Below the pieces are notes generated by a model, which saw only the letters and a list, made by a program, of their open reading frames with translations, had not been told where the DNA came from and searched no databases. The position numbers and the translations under genes were made by a program. 64,000 nt of DNA from Molossus alvarezi (taxonomy: Eukaryota; Chordata; Mammalia; Chiroptera; Molossidae). Below are positions 1-11,546 of this stretch, piece after piece; the first letter of the stretch is position 1; each line of letters opens with the position of its first letter. The DNA lies in the NCBI GenBank assembly GCA_037176705.1, contig CM073887.1, positions 60,411,001 through 60,475,000 of the forward strand, given 5' to 3'.

Positions 1-3000
1 GAGATTTTCCACTAAAAATATTTACCAAATTTTAAGAAAATCTGCTTAATGCATTGAAGGGAACAGGATGAGGTTTGGTTCTGAATTGTTGAGAAAAGCT
101 GAACAAATATTTACTATTATCCACTGGACTACCCTACAACTGGTGTGTTTTCCATCGTCTGAGAGGTGTCTGGGGTGGTTAGAGGTTATAGAAATCTCAC
201 TGGGTAAGGAGCCAGTAGATGTGGAGTCAACCAGCATTAGAAGGAAAAGGAGAAAAGGGGGCAAAGTAGCCATGTGTTTTGGTCCTCCAAAGATAAATAC
301 CTCTGAAATGAGAAATGCAGGTTTCAAAGTTTCCACAAAAGGTTATCATTCATAAGAAACCTGGTAGGGGATATATTATTTCAGTAGCAAAAGTGGGGAG
401 GGGGCTACATGATTCACAAATAAATCTCAACTCAGTCTTCACGACAAAAAGAATACAGACTGTAGGTCTCATAGTCCTGCTTTTTGAAAAATCAGTTTGT
501 TCTTTGATTTGTACCTTCAACATACTCTGCAGGTCTGCCCACACCCTCCAGGGCCTCAGGTGCCTTGGGGACGTAGGGGGACACCAGCTACACAGCAGCT
601 AGGTCATGGGGCCCTGGGTCTGCACCACCGGGGCCACTGCCTTTGTGCCTCCCTACAGAGGAGCGCTGATGCTGCCAGAACGCCACTTCTGCTGGGGCAG
701 AGGTGCCATGCCCACATTTAAGAAAATCACCAGGGTGCCACGCAGTGGGTCTGGAAGTGGGTAGAGGCATGTGTGCACTGGAGGGCCAAGTCCAGAGCTC
801 ATCAAGAACTTCCTCCTGCTGTGGGGGCAGCTCAGGAGTTAGGAGAGCCAGTAGCAGAATGGGGGACCCCCACTCTCACTCTCTTTATGACCATCTCCCC
901 CCAATCAATCACACATGTGCTATTTTTCAGTTGACAATGGTGAAGGGTGGGGGGCTGACTCAGTGCCTTCAACATGAGAAAAACAAGAAGAAATGAGTGA
1001 CCATGTTCATCCCATTAAAAAAAGCAGGGGAAGCACAGGGAGTACCTTCCTGGCCCCCCTCACCTTGCTGTAGACGGAACCAAAAACTTGAGGGCTGACG
1101 GCAGGTATACAAAGCCCCATGGTGATTGGGGAAGGGGCCAAGGGCCAGGGGCAGGGCAGCGGCTCCTTTGTGTTCACTCCCACACTCAGATACAGGATGG
1201 GAGTTCAGGCTCTCTGCACCTCACCCCACGACTCCCCAGGACTCTGGCTGGCTGAGTCAGCTGAGTCCTGACTTCTGTGCTCCAGACCCCAAGCCTGGGC
1301 ATATGCACCCCACTGAATAACAGGTGACAACTGTGTCACTCGACTCCCACTCAATCTGCCCTTCTGGGTGCAGGAGGGTGGGTGTGTGCTACCATAGGCA
1401 AATGCTTCTATTTTCGAACTTAGCCAACTTTGCAGAACAGAAATTCACCCACGGAACAATGCATCTCCAGGCATTTTACTTGTGAGAGACCGAGAGGAAA
1501 ATGACATTTTGCCCTCTGCTGCAAGTAGGGTCCTGCCAGCTCTTGAGCACTCGTTCTCGAGCCTGGCACAGACCCTGCCAGTGTGCAGGAAAGGTGGGTT
1601 CCAGTGGCTGGCCGGAAGTGCCAAAATTTTCCAGGCTTCTCGAGATGGCTGTGAACTGCTTGTCCCATTCTAGAACTTCACATGTACCCACTGATTATCT
1701 CTTTGAAATCATCGTGGGAACGGAATTAAAGTAGTTAAGTTCAAGGCTGAGGTGCTAACCGCACGGCTCAACTGGAGAAGCCATTTTAAAAGTGGATCTT
1801 GAGTGATAAACATGAGGTCGGGACCCACATGGGTGAAGGATGACCACCCTGGTTTCGCCCCAGCCCAGCCTCTCAGAACATGGGGAGAGCCAAGCACACA
1901 GCTGGCTGGCGCTGGTCAGGAACTTGGGGTTTCCTCCATGACCACGTCCCCGGGATGGTCAAGGTGACCACTGAGAAAGTGGGCTGGCCCAAGGATGGGC
2001 AACAATCAGAAAACTACCCAAAAGAAAGAACCTGCAGCCAGTCAACCTGTGTGGAATCCATACGCAGGTTGTAAGAGGGACTCATGTTCTAGGGGAAAAA
2101 CGATTTTTTTCCTTTTTTTGATAATCATTTGAATCACACAGGACATAGGTTAAATGGTATTTCATTTGCCTGTGTTCATCAGAAGAATTATGGGAAGGGG
2201 AAAGGGGGCAAAAAGACCTCATAAGTGTGTGCATGGCTTTGTTCTGGGGGTGAAAAGGTCATTAGTAGTAATAAAAGGACAATTAAATTGTGGAGAGGTT
2301 AAAGGTGACTGGCTGGTTAGTGGTGAAGGTGCACTAGCTGGTGTCACCCAGGCGCTGCAGGAACCACAAAGCAGGGCTGCACTTGCAGGAAGTGGCAAGG
2401 GTGGGGCCGGGCGCAGCGTCCCACTATCTGTCGCCAGGGGCGGGAGGCCCAATCACTGACACCCACACAGCCATTTCCTGCACTTGAAAAAAATCTGTTT
2501 CTCCCTTTGCAAATCAACAACTTTTACCTAGAAACTCTTCAGCGGTGAGTTCTGACTGATCTCGATCTCTGCCCGTTGCAGAAAATACACACTGTTTACC
2601 TGGGGAGGTGTGTACATGGATTCCAACTGACAGGTTTCAAAGGTGTCTGATTTGCATCTGCCTGGAAGAAACCAATTCTCTCGACCCCAAACAGACACCT
2701 GCTGGTTACTCAATACCATAGAGTAACTTTCAAGAAAAGACCTCCAGGCACAGAGAATTTGATGCTAAAGCCCTGTGAGTGCCCCAGAGGGTGACATGAT
2801 GATCAAGGATGCACTTTCTGGCTGGGGTGAAGAGAGAATTGAGGATTTTGGGTTAAGATGGCCAGCTGTGGGCTGCCTGCTCTAGTCACATGAGTATGAT
2901 ACCAGAATTCTCCTGGGGAACCTTGGTGAGGCTCCCCTAATGTGACGCACAGGCTGACATTTAAATGCACGTATTTACCGCATGTCAATTAAACCTTGAT

Positions 3001-3419
3001 CAGGCTAAAAAACAAGTAAAAAAGTTACCCCAGAATGTGAACACTGCAGCTTCTAGTGCATGCAAAATACCATGCGTGACTCAGGCCCAAACATGCATTT
3101 GGTCCCATACGAGTGGCAACGCTAAGCTTTGCCAGACAGACCCCTGGAGCCCTCTTTGTAGATCAGCTAACCAAGCTCTGACTTGACTCAACTGTGAAGA
3201 TTTCTGCTAAACTGCAGCCTGGTGGGGAGAAAGAATCCCTGATAAACCCTGGGAGTATATGGCCCAACCCCTGTCATTTCTGAGGAAAGGAGCCATGCCC
3301 TGGTCCCACACCCCAGGGTGGTTTGGGTGACTCACGTAACACACGTCGCAATGTGGGTGATCACTGTGCAGGCACTCTACCCATACAGGCACTTGCTAGG
3401 CCAGAGTTGGTCCTGTGCT

Positions 3420-3530
3420 CAGGCAGGAAAACTGAGGCTCAGCAAAGTTGAGATGCTGGCCCTGAGCCCCTCAGGGAGATGAGCAGCAGGGGAAGCAGGG
3501 TCAGATGTCAACCCAGGCCCTCCTTCCAAC
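3420..3530 (-). repeat. MIR SINE fragment
   Basis: The stretch AAAACTGAGGCTCAGCAAAG, then GGGGAAGCAGGGTCAGATG and AACCCAGGCC, follows the reverse complement of the MIR core. It is degenerate and truncated. Confidence 0.6.
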
Positions 3531-5404
3531 ATCTGTCTGGAAACCACTTGATCCATCAGGCTCCCTGGGTCCTAACAGCATAGGAAGCTCAGCAGCAAAG
3601 AGGATTCACCTTCCCTGGCTTCACACATGACGCCAACTCCAAGCACAGAGACCTGGCAGGTTCTAGAAACCTCTGGGACCCCTGGGACAAACAAGCTCTA
3701 GCTGGGAAACTGGCAAACTCAGACCCATGTCACATGCAAGGTGGAAAATTTTGGAAAAGCATGTTCTGTCACCTTGGTTTCTTGGAGCACAGGTATAAGC
3801 TGCATATTTGGTTTGTAAGGGAAACCACGATCACTGGGCAGTCTAGATTGTCCACAGGATCACAGCTTGACCACCAGGACCACAGGGCTCCTATGAGCAG
3901 GGTGCCCACCTTATCTTCTCCCCACTGAGCCATGCTGGGATCGCCCCTCTGCCACGTGTCACATGTCAGGAAAGCCCTGAGTGCAATCACACAGTGCTCC
4001 CAGGTGAAGGCAGCCACTTCCTCATGCTGGCCACGTGGCCTCTCCAAGCAGGAGGAAGAGGCCAAAATCAATGAGAAAGGCAGAAAAGCACATTCCATTC
4101 CCTCACTTTTAATATGTTGGATTCTATATTTCCTTTAAAACAAAAACACATAAAAAACCCCAACACTCAGACATGCTCTTGGTTACCTACCATCCTAAGC
4201 ACCCAAGAGAACAAGAGGCATGCCTGGTGTTTTCATAATGAACGTTTTGAGCAGGACTTCCTCATTCACTCATCTGCTGACCTATCCTGCTAATTGACAG
4301 GTGTTTCCCAGGCTGCTCCCAGTTTAAGTGCCCTGCTCTATGCAGTGCGGACAGGAAGAGGGGAGGCCACTGAGCACAGCTGGGCCTTACTTCCCTCAAC
4401 CAGAGAAGCAGCGTGGGGCAGACACCTTCTTCTGCATCCCCAAATTGCCAAATGCTTGCCTCAAATGCAACTCATTAAAAAATCAACAGCTGGGTCGATA
4501 TCAAGTGTGAATACATCATACAGCTTGCAGTTTCCACGCCTAGTTAGAGATTAGTATGAAATTACAGCAAAACGCCACTGGAAGCGCTCAAACAACCACC
4601 ACACAATATGTACCTACCACCCAGTAGCATGTACAGTGCACCGCTTTTCTGTTGAGCCATCACTTCTAGGTAAGAGAATCAGATGAGACATTTAGGCCTC
4701 TACAAGGATAAGTCATAAACACTGCACATGCATTGAGTTTTCCAGAGCATTCCGAACCTCACAGTATGATTCTCATTATAGCTGTCCATGGGGGTGGGAG
4801 GCCCAGGTGGGGGTAGGTTACTCAGTTCAGGGCTGGCCCTGCTGCCACCTTGATGCATGACTTTAGGTGGCCCAGTGACCTCTCTCACTTCCCTTTCCTC
4901 TTACAGTAAATAAAGGGCATCACAATGCCTGTCCTGATTCGCTTTGGGGTTTTGCTAGGGTCTGGAGAGGTAATAGTCATGTGAATGCTTCCTCAAGGTT
5001 TGTTGATATGAATAGGATATCTGGGGCATCTTACAGTCCAGGGCAGAGTGCGGGTGTGACAGTCCAAAGCCACAAACAATGGCAGCCTAAGACCCCATGA
5101 TACAGGCCCAAACCTCCCAAGGCATGGATGGCTCTCTAAAAAGCCCGAGCTCTGAAACAAGCTCCAAGGAAGTCACCAGACCCCTGGTCTCAAAGTCCAT
5201 GGCACAATGAAAAAAGAAGCCAAAATGGGGTGGACTCACAGACAGAAACCCGAGGGAGGAGACAGAGAGGGCAAGTCAAAGCAGAGCCAGCACTGATTCA
5301 GGGAAGGGGAGGAGGCTGGGGTGACTCTCCAAGGAACCTTGAGAATGAAGCTCTGCACTTCCCAGCAGGTGAGGGGAGCAGCTCCTCCTCAAAGCCCAAC
5401 TGCT

Positions 5405-5665
5405 GCACTGCTCTGCAGGTATGTGCACAAACATTCACATAAAAGTGTGTGTACCTGTGCAATACACATGCAGGTGCATGCAAGCACTGTGAGAATGTGT
5501 GTGTGTGAGGATGGATGCATGTGACTATGTGCACATGTGTGCATGCACATATGCCTAGGTGTGTGCATGTAGTATGTGAACACATGCACCACATGTACAA
5601 GTGTGTGCCTGCATGAAGGTGTGTGCGCGCGCGAATTATATGCATAGGTGTGTGTGCACACACGC
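5405..5665. repeat. TG/CA-rich alternating purine-pyrimidine tract
   Basis: Long runs of TGTGTG, CACATG, GCATGCA and a central GTGTGTGCGCGCGCG (about 5620-5635) form an imperfect dinucleotide-type repeat. The minus-strand frame through it is a His/Thr/Cys repeat product, not a gene. Confidence 0.85.
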
Positions 5666-7081
5666 TCTGGCTTCCATCTTTCAGGCGGAATGAGGAAACT
5701 CGATGCTATTCCATCAGGAGACGGTCAAGGGTCCCATAGGAACTGCTGCCTTTGTCTAAGGTACATGCAGCCTCTCACAGATGGAAGGGAATTCTGTTGT
5801 TTTTGCTTCCCCCGATTTATGGTAAGTGTCTTTGATGTGTGGCTGACAGAAGTGAACTCTATTATGCATCTGTTTCTGCTCACAGCAAATCTGTTATAAA
5901 TCTGCCTAGCCTATGGTCAGACTTTCTCTCATGTCTCATCTGCAAGGACGGCAAACTGGGCTCTGTGCACAGGGCACCCATCCTCCTGAGAGAAAGTCCT
6001 GGGCCTGGTGACAGGAGGAGAGATGCAGCGTTTTTAAAGTGACTCATCCTCAGTTTGTCTCTACTGAAAAACGTATCTCATGTACAAAGGCTGGCCTGCC
6101 TTGGACCAATGACCATTTCCAACTACAGACTCAGGGACCTGCAATGATGACATAAAGTGGAACCCTTGGGGCAGACTGAAGGGAAGGAGCAGGCTCAGGA
6201 GAGTAGGAGAATGAACAGAAACAGGACAGAGGGAGCACCCACAGTCTGTGACAGTGTGGGTGACACCTTGCCTGGAGGCCAATGAATGAAAGACACGTGC
6301 TGGCCAAGGTGCTGAGAACCCAGGAGTGGGATGAGGAAAGGGACTGGGAAGTTGCAGTGAGTCTCTCTACTGCTTTCGAGTTTGGCACCTGCCCTATGGG
6401 CCTATCACTATCCCATAGAGACCCCACACATTTCTTAAAAGTCCCCAGAATCCTCAGAGGGAACCAGGGTCAAGGATAAGTGAAACTGCAGCACTAGCCA
6501 CAGCCAGGCAAGATGGGGTGTCAGGAAACCCCTTGCTGGGGGCCATCTATTGAGATGCAGGGTGGGACTGAGGGAGCATCCTGTCTCCTCTCATGTCAAA
6601 TGCAGCCAAGAAAGACCCCCACCCCTGATACCCCATCCAGAATCCTTAACAAGTCTGGAGATACTGCATTGAGGGGGCATACTCAGCTGCTGTCCCCACT
6701 CCTGGGCCACTTTGAGCCAACTGGAGAAGAGCTCGGTGGGGTGGGTAGGCCAGAGGAACCGCAGAGCCCTGACCACATGCTCAGCCAGAAGCCGTGTGGC
6801 ATTTCTCCTTGAACGAAGGAGGGCCCTAAGCCCTGGGTGTTTGGGAGACCATCTCAGGCCCAGAACAGAATCTGGCCCGCAAGATGGGGCAGGAGGTTTC
6901 CAGGCACACACTATGAGTGGACCAAAGATACTGGGCAGAGTGGAGACCCTCTTGTTCCATGTACAGACCTCACAACAAAGCTCTATTCTGGGGTGGTGAA
7001 TGAAGGGACCAGACCCTGAGTCCCCCACCATCCTGTGACAGTAGTTGGGTGGGTGGTGGTGAGAGAAGAAAGCGTACTGAC

Positions 7082-7214
7082 CGCTGGGCGGTTTAGGCCG
7101 TGGAGGAGCAGGTTTCTTCGGAGGCAGAGCAGGAGTGTCCTGTTTACTTTTAAAGGGGTCATCGGAGAATCCTGCCCCTCCAAAGGAGGAGGTGAAAGGA
7201 CCAGAAGGTGGGGG
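7082..7214 (-). CDS. EPS15L1: EPS15L1 exon: DPF motif and proline-rich SH3-ligand segment (last exon in window)
   Basis: This 133-base exon encodes [20 protein letters not shown], then [20 protein letters not shown] and KPPS, and ends one base into a Gly codon. The acceptor is CTCTTACAG and the donor GTCAGT, a weaker donor than the others. DDPF is the last DPF in the window. [17 protein letters not shown] is a proline-rich segment of the kind bound by SH3 domains (Crk-type PxLPxK in the EPS15 family). The remaining C-terminal exons are not found to the left, so they lie outside the window. Confidence 0.96.
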
Positions 7215-7857
7215 CTGTAAGAGAGGACACGAAAGAGAGGCAAAAATAACTGTTAACACGGAGCAGCAGACTTTCACTGAGCCAGCACTCTAGTACCAAC
7301 AGCCTGGTGAGGCCCCCCCTCTGGGCTGTGCAACTCGGCCACCACTAGGACATGGAGTCTCTCTCAAGCCTCCACTCTCAATAGGCGGGGACCCCTGGTC
7401 TTTGAGGAACAAGTAGAGAAAAACACAGAGTAGGTGAGATCAGCCCTGTGCCCTGATGGTCTCGTGTCACAGGAGGGTGCTTCCTGCCACACACTGTTCT
7501 GCCTGCACAGGAACATCTTTCCTGACTCCAGGGTCCCCTGGGCCTCTGGTTCATGCTTCAGATATGTGCCCTATTTTCATCCCCATCAATCAGTGACAGG
7601 CAGCTCCAGGCAAGGGTCAGAACTGCACCAGACCCTCTCTGTGCCCTCGGGGGCTGATGCCTACCTGCTGACTCAGATCAGAGCCCACTCTTGAATACCC
7701 ACCCCTGTTAGCAGGGCCAAGACTGCCTCTGTGGAGCTCTTATCACCTCTGGCCCAGACCCTCCAGTCTCTGCCAGCCCTGCTCCCACCAGCAAACCATC
7801 CCACCATCTCAAACCCAAATGGGACTTCATTTCCCCAGCAAAAGACATATTCATGGA

Positions 7858-7925
7858 AGATGGGTGGGTGGGTGGGTGGATGGCAGTTAGGGATGACAGG
7901 TAAGTGGGTAGGTAGATGAGTAGAG
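7858..7925 (+). repeat. GGGT-type simple repeat
   Basis: GATGGGTGGGTGGGTGGGTG is followed by related TGGG/TAGG units. 7862-7876 is four GGG tracts with single-T loops. Confidence 0.9.
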
Positions 7926-8379
7926 GTAACAGGTGGGTAGGCACATAGTAATGAACAGCCCCAGTGCCCATAGGTGACCTCTAAGCACTCTTCATCACAC
8001 CCCCACTGCCTAATTCTTTGGCCTCATCCCTGCTGACTCTGACCTACACCCTCCTAACACTCTCTGGTACCTGGAACTCCTTGTGCCTCCATCTCCACTG
8101 CCCTGTGCACTGAGCTGGGGAGCTCAGCCCGCCTTGTCCACCAGAGCCCCTCTACTTCCTTGGAGACTAGTTGGACCTCACTGCCTTCCCAGACCCCTCC
8201 CTGTCATCCCTTCCTGCCAGATGTGCCTGCAGAAGTCCCACAGGACTCGCATCACCACACCATGCTAACAGGTTTCTAGCCCCATCCCACCTAATTGGGT
8301 GGCCTGGAGGGAAAGCTTGAGTTCCCCTCCCCTCCTCCTTGTCTGCTGCAAGCAAGTGGAGGTGATGAGCAGATGTCGG

Positions 8380-8480
8380 CTGGCCAAGCCTACAGCAGCA
8401 GTGACCATCTATGTGCACCCCTACCTCAAGCACCAGCACAGTGCCAGGCACAACACACCTCCACTGACAGTTGGATGAAC
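8380..8480 (+). repeat. possible L2 3' end
   Basis: CAGCACAGTGCCAGGCACAA followed by ACAGTTGGATGAA resembles the end of L2 (cagtgcctggcacatag...gaatgaa). It is short and diverged, so the call is weak. Confidence 0.35.
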
Positions 8481-8604
8481 CGTAGACAGGTCTACTCATC
8501 TCACATGATGGGCATCCCAAAGGGAGAAAATCACTTTTTAATGGGTGTGGGGAACCACTTTTACTAAAACAGAAAATAACTAGAAAAAAGGAGCAAGAAG
8601 ATAC

Positions 8605-9065
8605 ATAGCTACTGTTACACTTTCCACAGTTTGTTACCCATGGTCAATGGCAGTCTGAAAATATTAAATGAAAAATGACATAAATAAACAATTCTTAAGT
8701 TTTAAATTGTGCACCTGAGTAGCATGAATCATCCCTTTGTCTAGCATCTCCATGTTGTAGACGGTCCCTGCCCATTAGTCACTTAGTAGCCATCTCAGTG
8801 ATCAGATCAATTGTTAACTGTATTGCAGGGATTATGCTCAAGTCAACTTTATTTTACTTAATAATGGCCCCAAAGCACAAGACTAGTGATTCTGGCAATT
8901 CAGATATGACAAAAAGAAGCCGTAAAGTGCTTCCTTTAAGTAAAAAGGTGTGCATGTATAGGAATAAACATAGCATCTATAGGGTTCAGTACTATCCACG
9001 GTTTCAGGCATTCACTGGGGGTCTTGGAAAGTATCCCACATGGTAAGGGGGGATTACTATAGTAG
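8605..9065 (+). mobile_element. Tigger-type (pogo/Tc1-mariner) DNA transposon remnant, internally deleted
   Basis: The left part (GTTACCCATGGTCAA...) and right part (CGGTTTCAGGCATTCACTGGGGGTCTTGGA...) match the two ends of a Tigger-family element as I remember it. Between them an ATG at 8864 opens a transposase-like N-terminus, MAPKHKTSDSGNSDMTKRSR then KVLPLSKKV. It then jumps directly to 3' terminal sequence (from about 8950), so almost the whole transposase is deleted. This is the usual form of a non-autonomous derivative. Confidence 0.75.
8864..8950 (+). pseudogene. Tigger transposase N-terminal remnant
   Basis: About 29 codons from MAPKHK to LSKKV correspond to the start of a CENP-B/pogo-like transposase. 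The helix-turn-helix and DDE catalytic regions are absent. It is not expected to be functional. Confidence 0.65.
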
Positions 9066-9364
9066 AAGCAAAAAAAAATTAGTGGAAACAGGGTAAAAAC
9101 ACTAACATATTCCTTCAAGATCAAAAACAAGGAGACACTGGGCAGGGTGGGGAGGGCTATGCACAGCAGGAGATGGAGGGGAGAAGCAATGAGGGGCACT
9201 TTTCATTCTTTCCCCAGTGGGGCAGGCGTAGGGACAGAACATAAAGCAGGAACACAAAGTACATTTGTGGGACTTTCTCAGATAAGCTGAACCCAACAAA
9301 TCACTAGAGAAATAGGGAGAAGGACCTGCCTCCAGTCACCAGGACTGTGCTGTGCGGCTGCCCC

Positions 9365-9455
9365 TCTCCATTTTATACACAGGGAAACTGAGGCACAAAG
9401 ACAGGATGCAGCCTGCCAGTCACATAGCACCTCAGTGGAGTAAGGGTGGGAACCC
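9365..9455 (-). repeat. MIR SINE fragment
   Basis: ATTTTATACACAGGGAAACT, then GAGGCACAAAGACAGG and GTGGGAACCCA, follow the reverse-complement MIR pattern (a gaggaaactgaggcacagag-like core). Confidence 0.6.
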
Positions 9456-9859
9456 ATGACATCTTTCTGGGCTATGCCCTAGGCTCTGGCAGCCTGTCCC
9501 CTCATGAGAGGTCTCAGGCCACATTCCGGGCAGAGCACCCCTGTCCTCAGGCCTGTGGATGTAGGCAAGAGGTAAAGCAGGCCAAGGAGTCAGTGGGCAG
9601 AAGGCTCCAGGAAGATGGGGATCTGCAACTCCCCCCAGATTCATTTCTCTCCCAAGACCACCCGAGCTCTAAGTAAGTGGGGCTGCCAGGGCTGTGACAG
9701 GCAAGAAGGTGCCTTCCTCCACAGCTGCTGCTCCTCTCTCCGAGGCTCTATGATCACTTTTAGATTCAAGAGTCAATGAGTCTCTTGACAAATCTGCCGC
9801 TCAAGTTTCCAGAACGTCTGCCTGCACAGGCTGCAGAACATGGTGGTCAGGGGTGGGTC

Positions 9860-10020
9860 TGGAAGCCTAGCCCTGCCACCTACTAACAGCCTCAGTCACC
9901 TCATCTGTGAAGTTGACAATAATGACAGGTCCTAGCTCATAGGGCTACAGTCAGAACACAAGGTTATGTGTAAATCGTTCCAACTGGCTCCTGGGCAAAG
10001 TCGGCACAAAGACAGCGTGG
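9860..10020 (+). repeat. MIR SINE
   Basis: CCTCAGTCACCTCATCTGTG, then GACAATAATGACAGG and CTCATAGGGCTACAG, track the forward MIR consensus through its core and 3' side. Confidence 0.65.
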
Positions 10021-10209
10021 TTATTATCATGTCAAAGATGTAGATGTAATCAGAATTTTTTAGACATCACAAGAATCTACAAACACTCCATCAGCTCCCG
10101 ACACTTTATGTCTGCTGCTCCCTACCATCCGCAGTCTTTTCTCCAGGGAGGCAGCATGAGAACGGGGTTTAGTATCAATCTGAAGCTTAGCTTTAAAATG
10201 GGTGATTTA

Positions 10210-10449
10210 GCCCTGTCCGGTTTGGTTCAGCGGTAGAGTGTTGGCCTGCGGACCAATGAGTCTCGGATTTGATTTCGGCCAGGGCACATACCTCGGTTGC
10301 GGTTCATCCCCGGCCCTGGCCAGGGTCCTCCAGGAGGCCACCAGTCGATGCGTTCCTCTCATGTCGATGTTTCTCTCTCTATTCCTTTCTCTCCCTCCCA
10401 CTCTATCTAGATAAATAGAAAAATATCCTCAGATGAGGATTTAAAAAAA
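10210..10449 (+). repeat. Ves SINE, type A
   Basis: Head CCCTGTCCGGTTTGGTTCAG, tail TCCTCAGATGAGGATTT then A7. Imperfect flanking direct repeats GGGTGATTTAG and GGGTAATGTAG suggest its target site. Confidence 0.88.
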
Positions 10450-10860
10450 GGGTAATGTAGGGTCTATTGTCTGGGCAAGAAAAATGGGATGGGGGCAAAG
10501 GAGACGGAGAGGGAGGAAACACTGGTGCTCTTGCCTATGCCTCTCCCAGAACACACCCTAGGCCTGGGGCTCTCAATATTTCACCATAACCTGAGACAGA
10601 CAGGCAGAAATCAAGACCATTTCCCTAGCAGAGAGGCAGCATAAAGGGCCCTGCAGCCCCCACATGAACCCCAGTCCTGGTCCTGAGTGCTGACAATGTA
10701 TCAACCCTGGGAAAGGGGCACAAAGGGACACCTGGAGTCCTCTGAACGGACCCCTCAAGTCTCTGGGTGCAGAGCCGCTTGTTCACCCTGCCCATGTGCT
10801 ACAATGACTTTCCCGGCTGGCTAGGTACTCTCCTTTCCCTCTTCTGTTTAAACACACTGA

Positions 10861-11314
10861 GCCGGTCCTGGACAGTTTGGCTCAGCATTGGCCCATAGAC
10901 CACAGAGTCGTGGATTTGATTCCAGTCAAGGGCAAGTACCTTGGTTGCAGTTCACCTCCGGCCCTGGTCAGGTTGTACGAGAGGCAACCAGTCAATGTGT
11001 CCCTCTCACATCGATGTTTCCTTTTTTTAAATTTATTTTCTTCCTTTATTGATTTGGGGGAAGGATAGAAACATCGACAAGAGAGAACATCAATTGGCCG
11101 CCTCCTGTATGCCCCCCAGTTTGGATCAGGCCCACAACCTGGGCATGTGTCCTGACTGGGAATCAAACCAGCAACCTCTTGGTGCATGGATTGCTGCTCC
11201 ATTACTGAGGCACACCAGCCAGACTCACATCAATGTTTCTCTCTCTCTCCTTCTCTCTCCCTCCCACTGTCTGAAGATAAAAAGGAAAATATCCTCAGGT
11301 GAGGATTAAATAAA
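10861..11314 (+). repeat. Ves SINE, type A, interrupted by a second Ves
   Basis: The copy runs 10861-11020, is interrupted, and resumes at 11223-11314. An exact 12-base TSD, TAAACACACTGA, flanks it at 10849-10860 and 11315-11326, which proves both halves are one insertion. Confidence 0.92.
11021..11222 (-). repeat. Ves SINE, type B, inserted into the Ves at 10861-11314
   Basis: It is in reverse orientation, starting with a T run and ending with GAGGCACACCAGCC. It is flanked by CTCACATCGATGTTTC (11005-11020) and CTCACATCAATGTTTC (11224-11239), a 15-of-16 match duplicated from the host Ves. Confidence 0.92.
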
Positions 11315-11330
11315 TAAACACACTGAGCAG

Positions 11331-11546
11331 CCCAGCTGGTGTGGCTCAGTGGATTGAACCTCGTCCCATGGACTAAGAGGTCCACAACTGGATTCCTGGC
11401 GAGGGCATATGCCCGAGTTTCGGGCTCAATCCCCAGTTGGGGGGCGTGCAGGAGGCAGCCGATCAATGTTTCTCTCTCACATCGATGTTTCTCTCTCTCT
11501 CTCCCTTTCCCTCTCTCTAAAAAAATTAATAAAAACAACAACAACA
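11331..11546 (+). repeat. Ves SINE, type B
   Basis: Head CCCAGCTGGTGTGGCTCAGT, tail ATTAATAAAAACAACAACAAC. It lies directly downstream of the nested pair. Confidence 0.88.

Larger units (their letters stand above)
1..7081 (-). other. EPS15L1: EPS15L1 intron downstream of the last visible exon (partial)
   Basis: No exon, RNA gene or intact transposon was recognised. It holds an MIR-like fragment (3420-3530) and a TG-rich tract (5405-5665). The rest is unique-looking, moderately GC-rich sequence with only short chance reading frames. I searched the minus strand for the expected next EPS15L1 peptide (the later DPF and UIM-like C-terminal region) and did not find it. Confidence 0.7.

Noticed and set aside
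5298..5663. Minus-strand frame rich in His, Thr and Cys
   Set aside because: It is the translation of the TG/CA simple repeat; it is not a metal-binding protein gene.
1..7081. A further EPS15L1 C-terminal exon (later DPF repeats or UIM-like end)
   Set aside because: I searched the minus strand for GDPF, KDPF and ALSK-type codons with splice sites and found none, so the next exon probably lies left of the window.
10210..10290. tRNA-like sequences at the start of many repeats
   Set aside because: The A-box and B-box-like motifs belong to Ves SINE heads. None folds by eye into a complete cloverleaf with a tRNA 3' end, so no tRNA gene is called.
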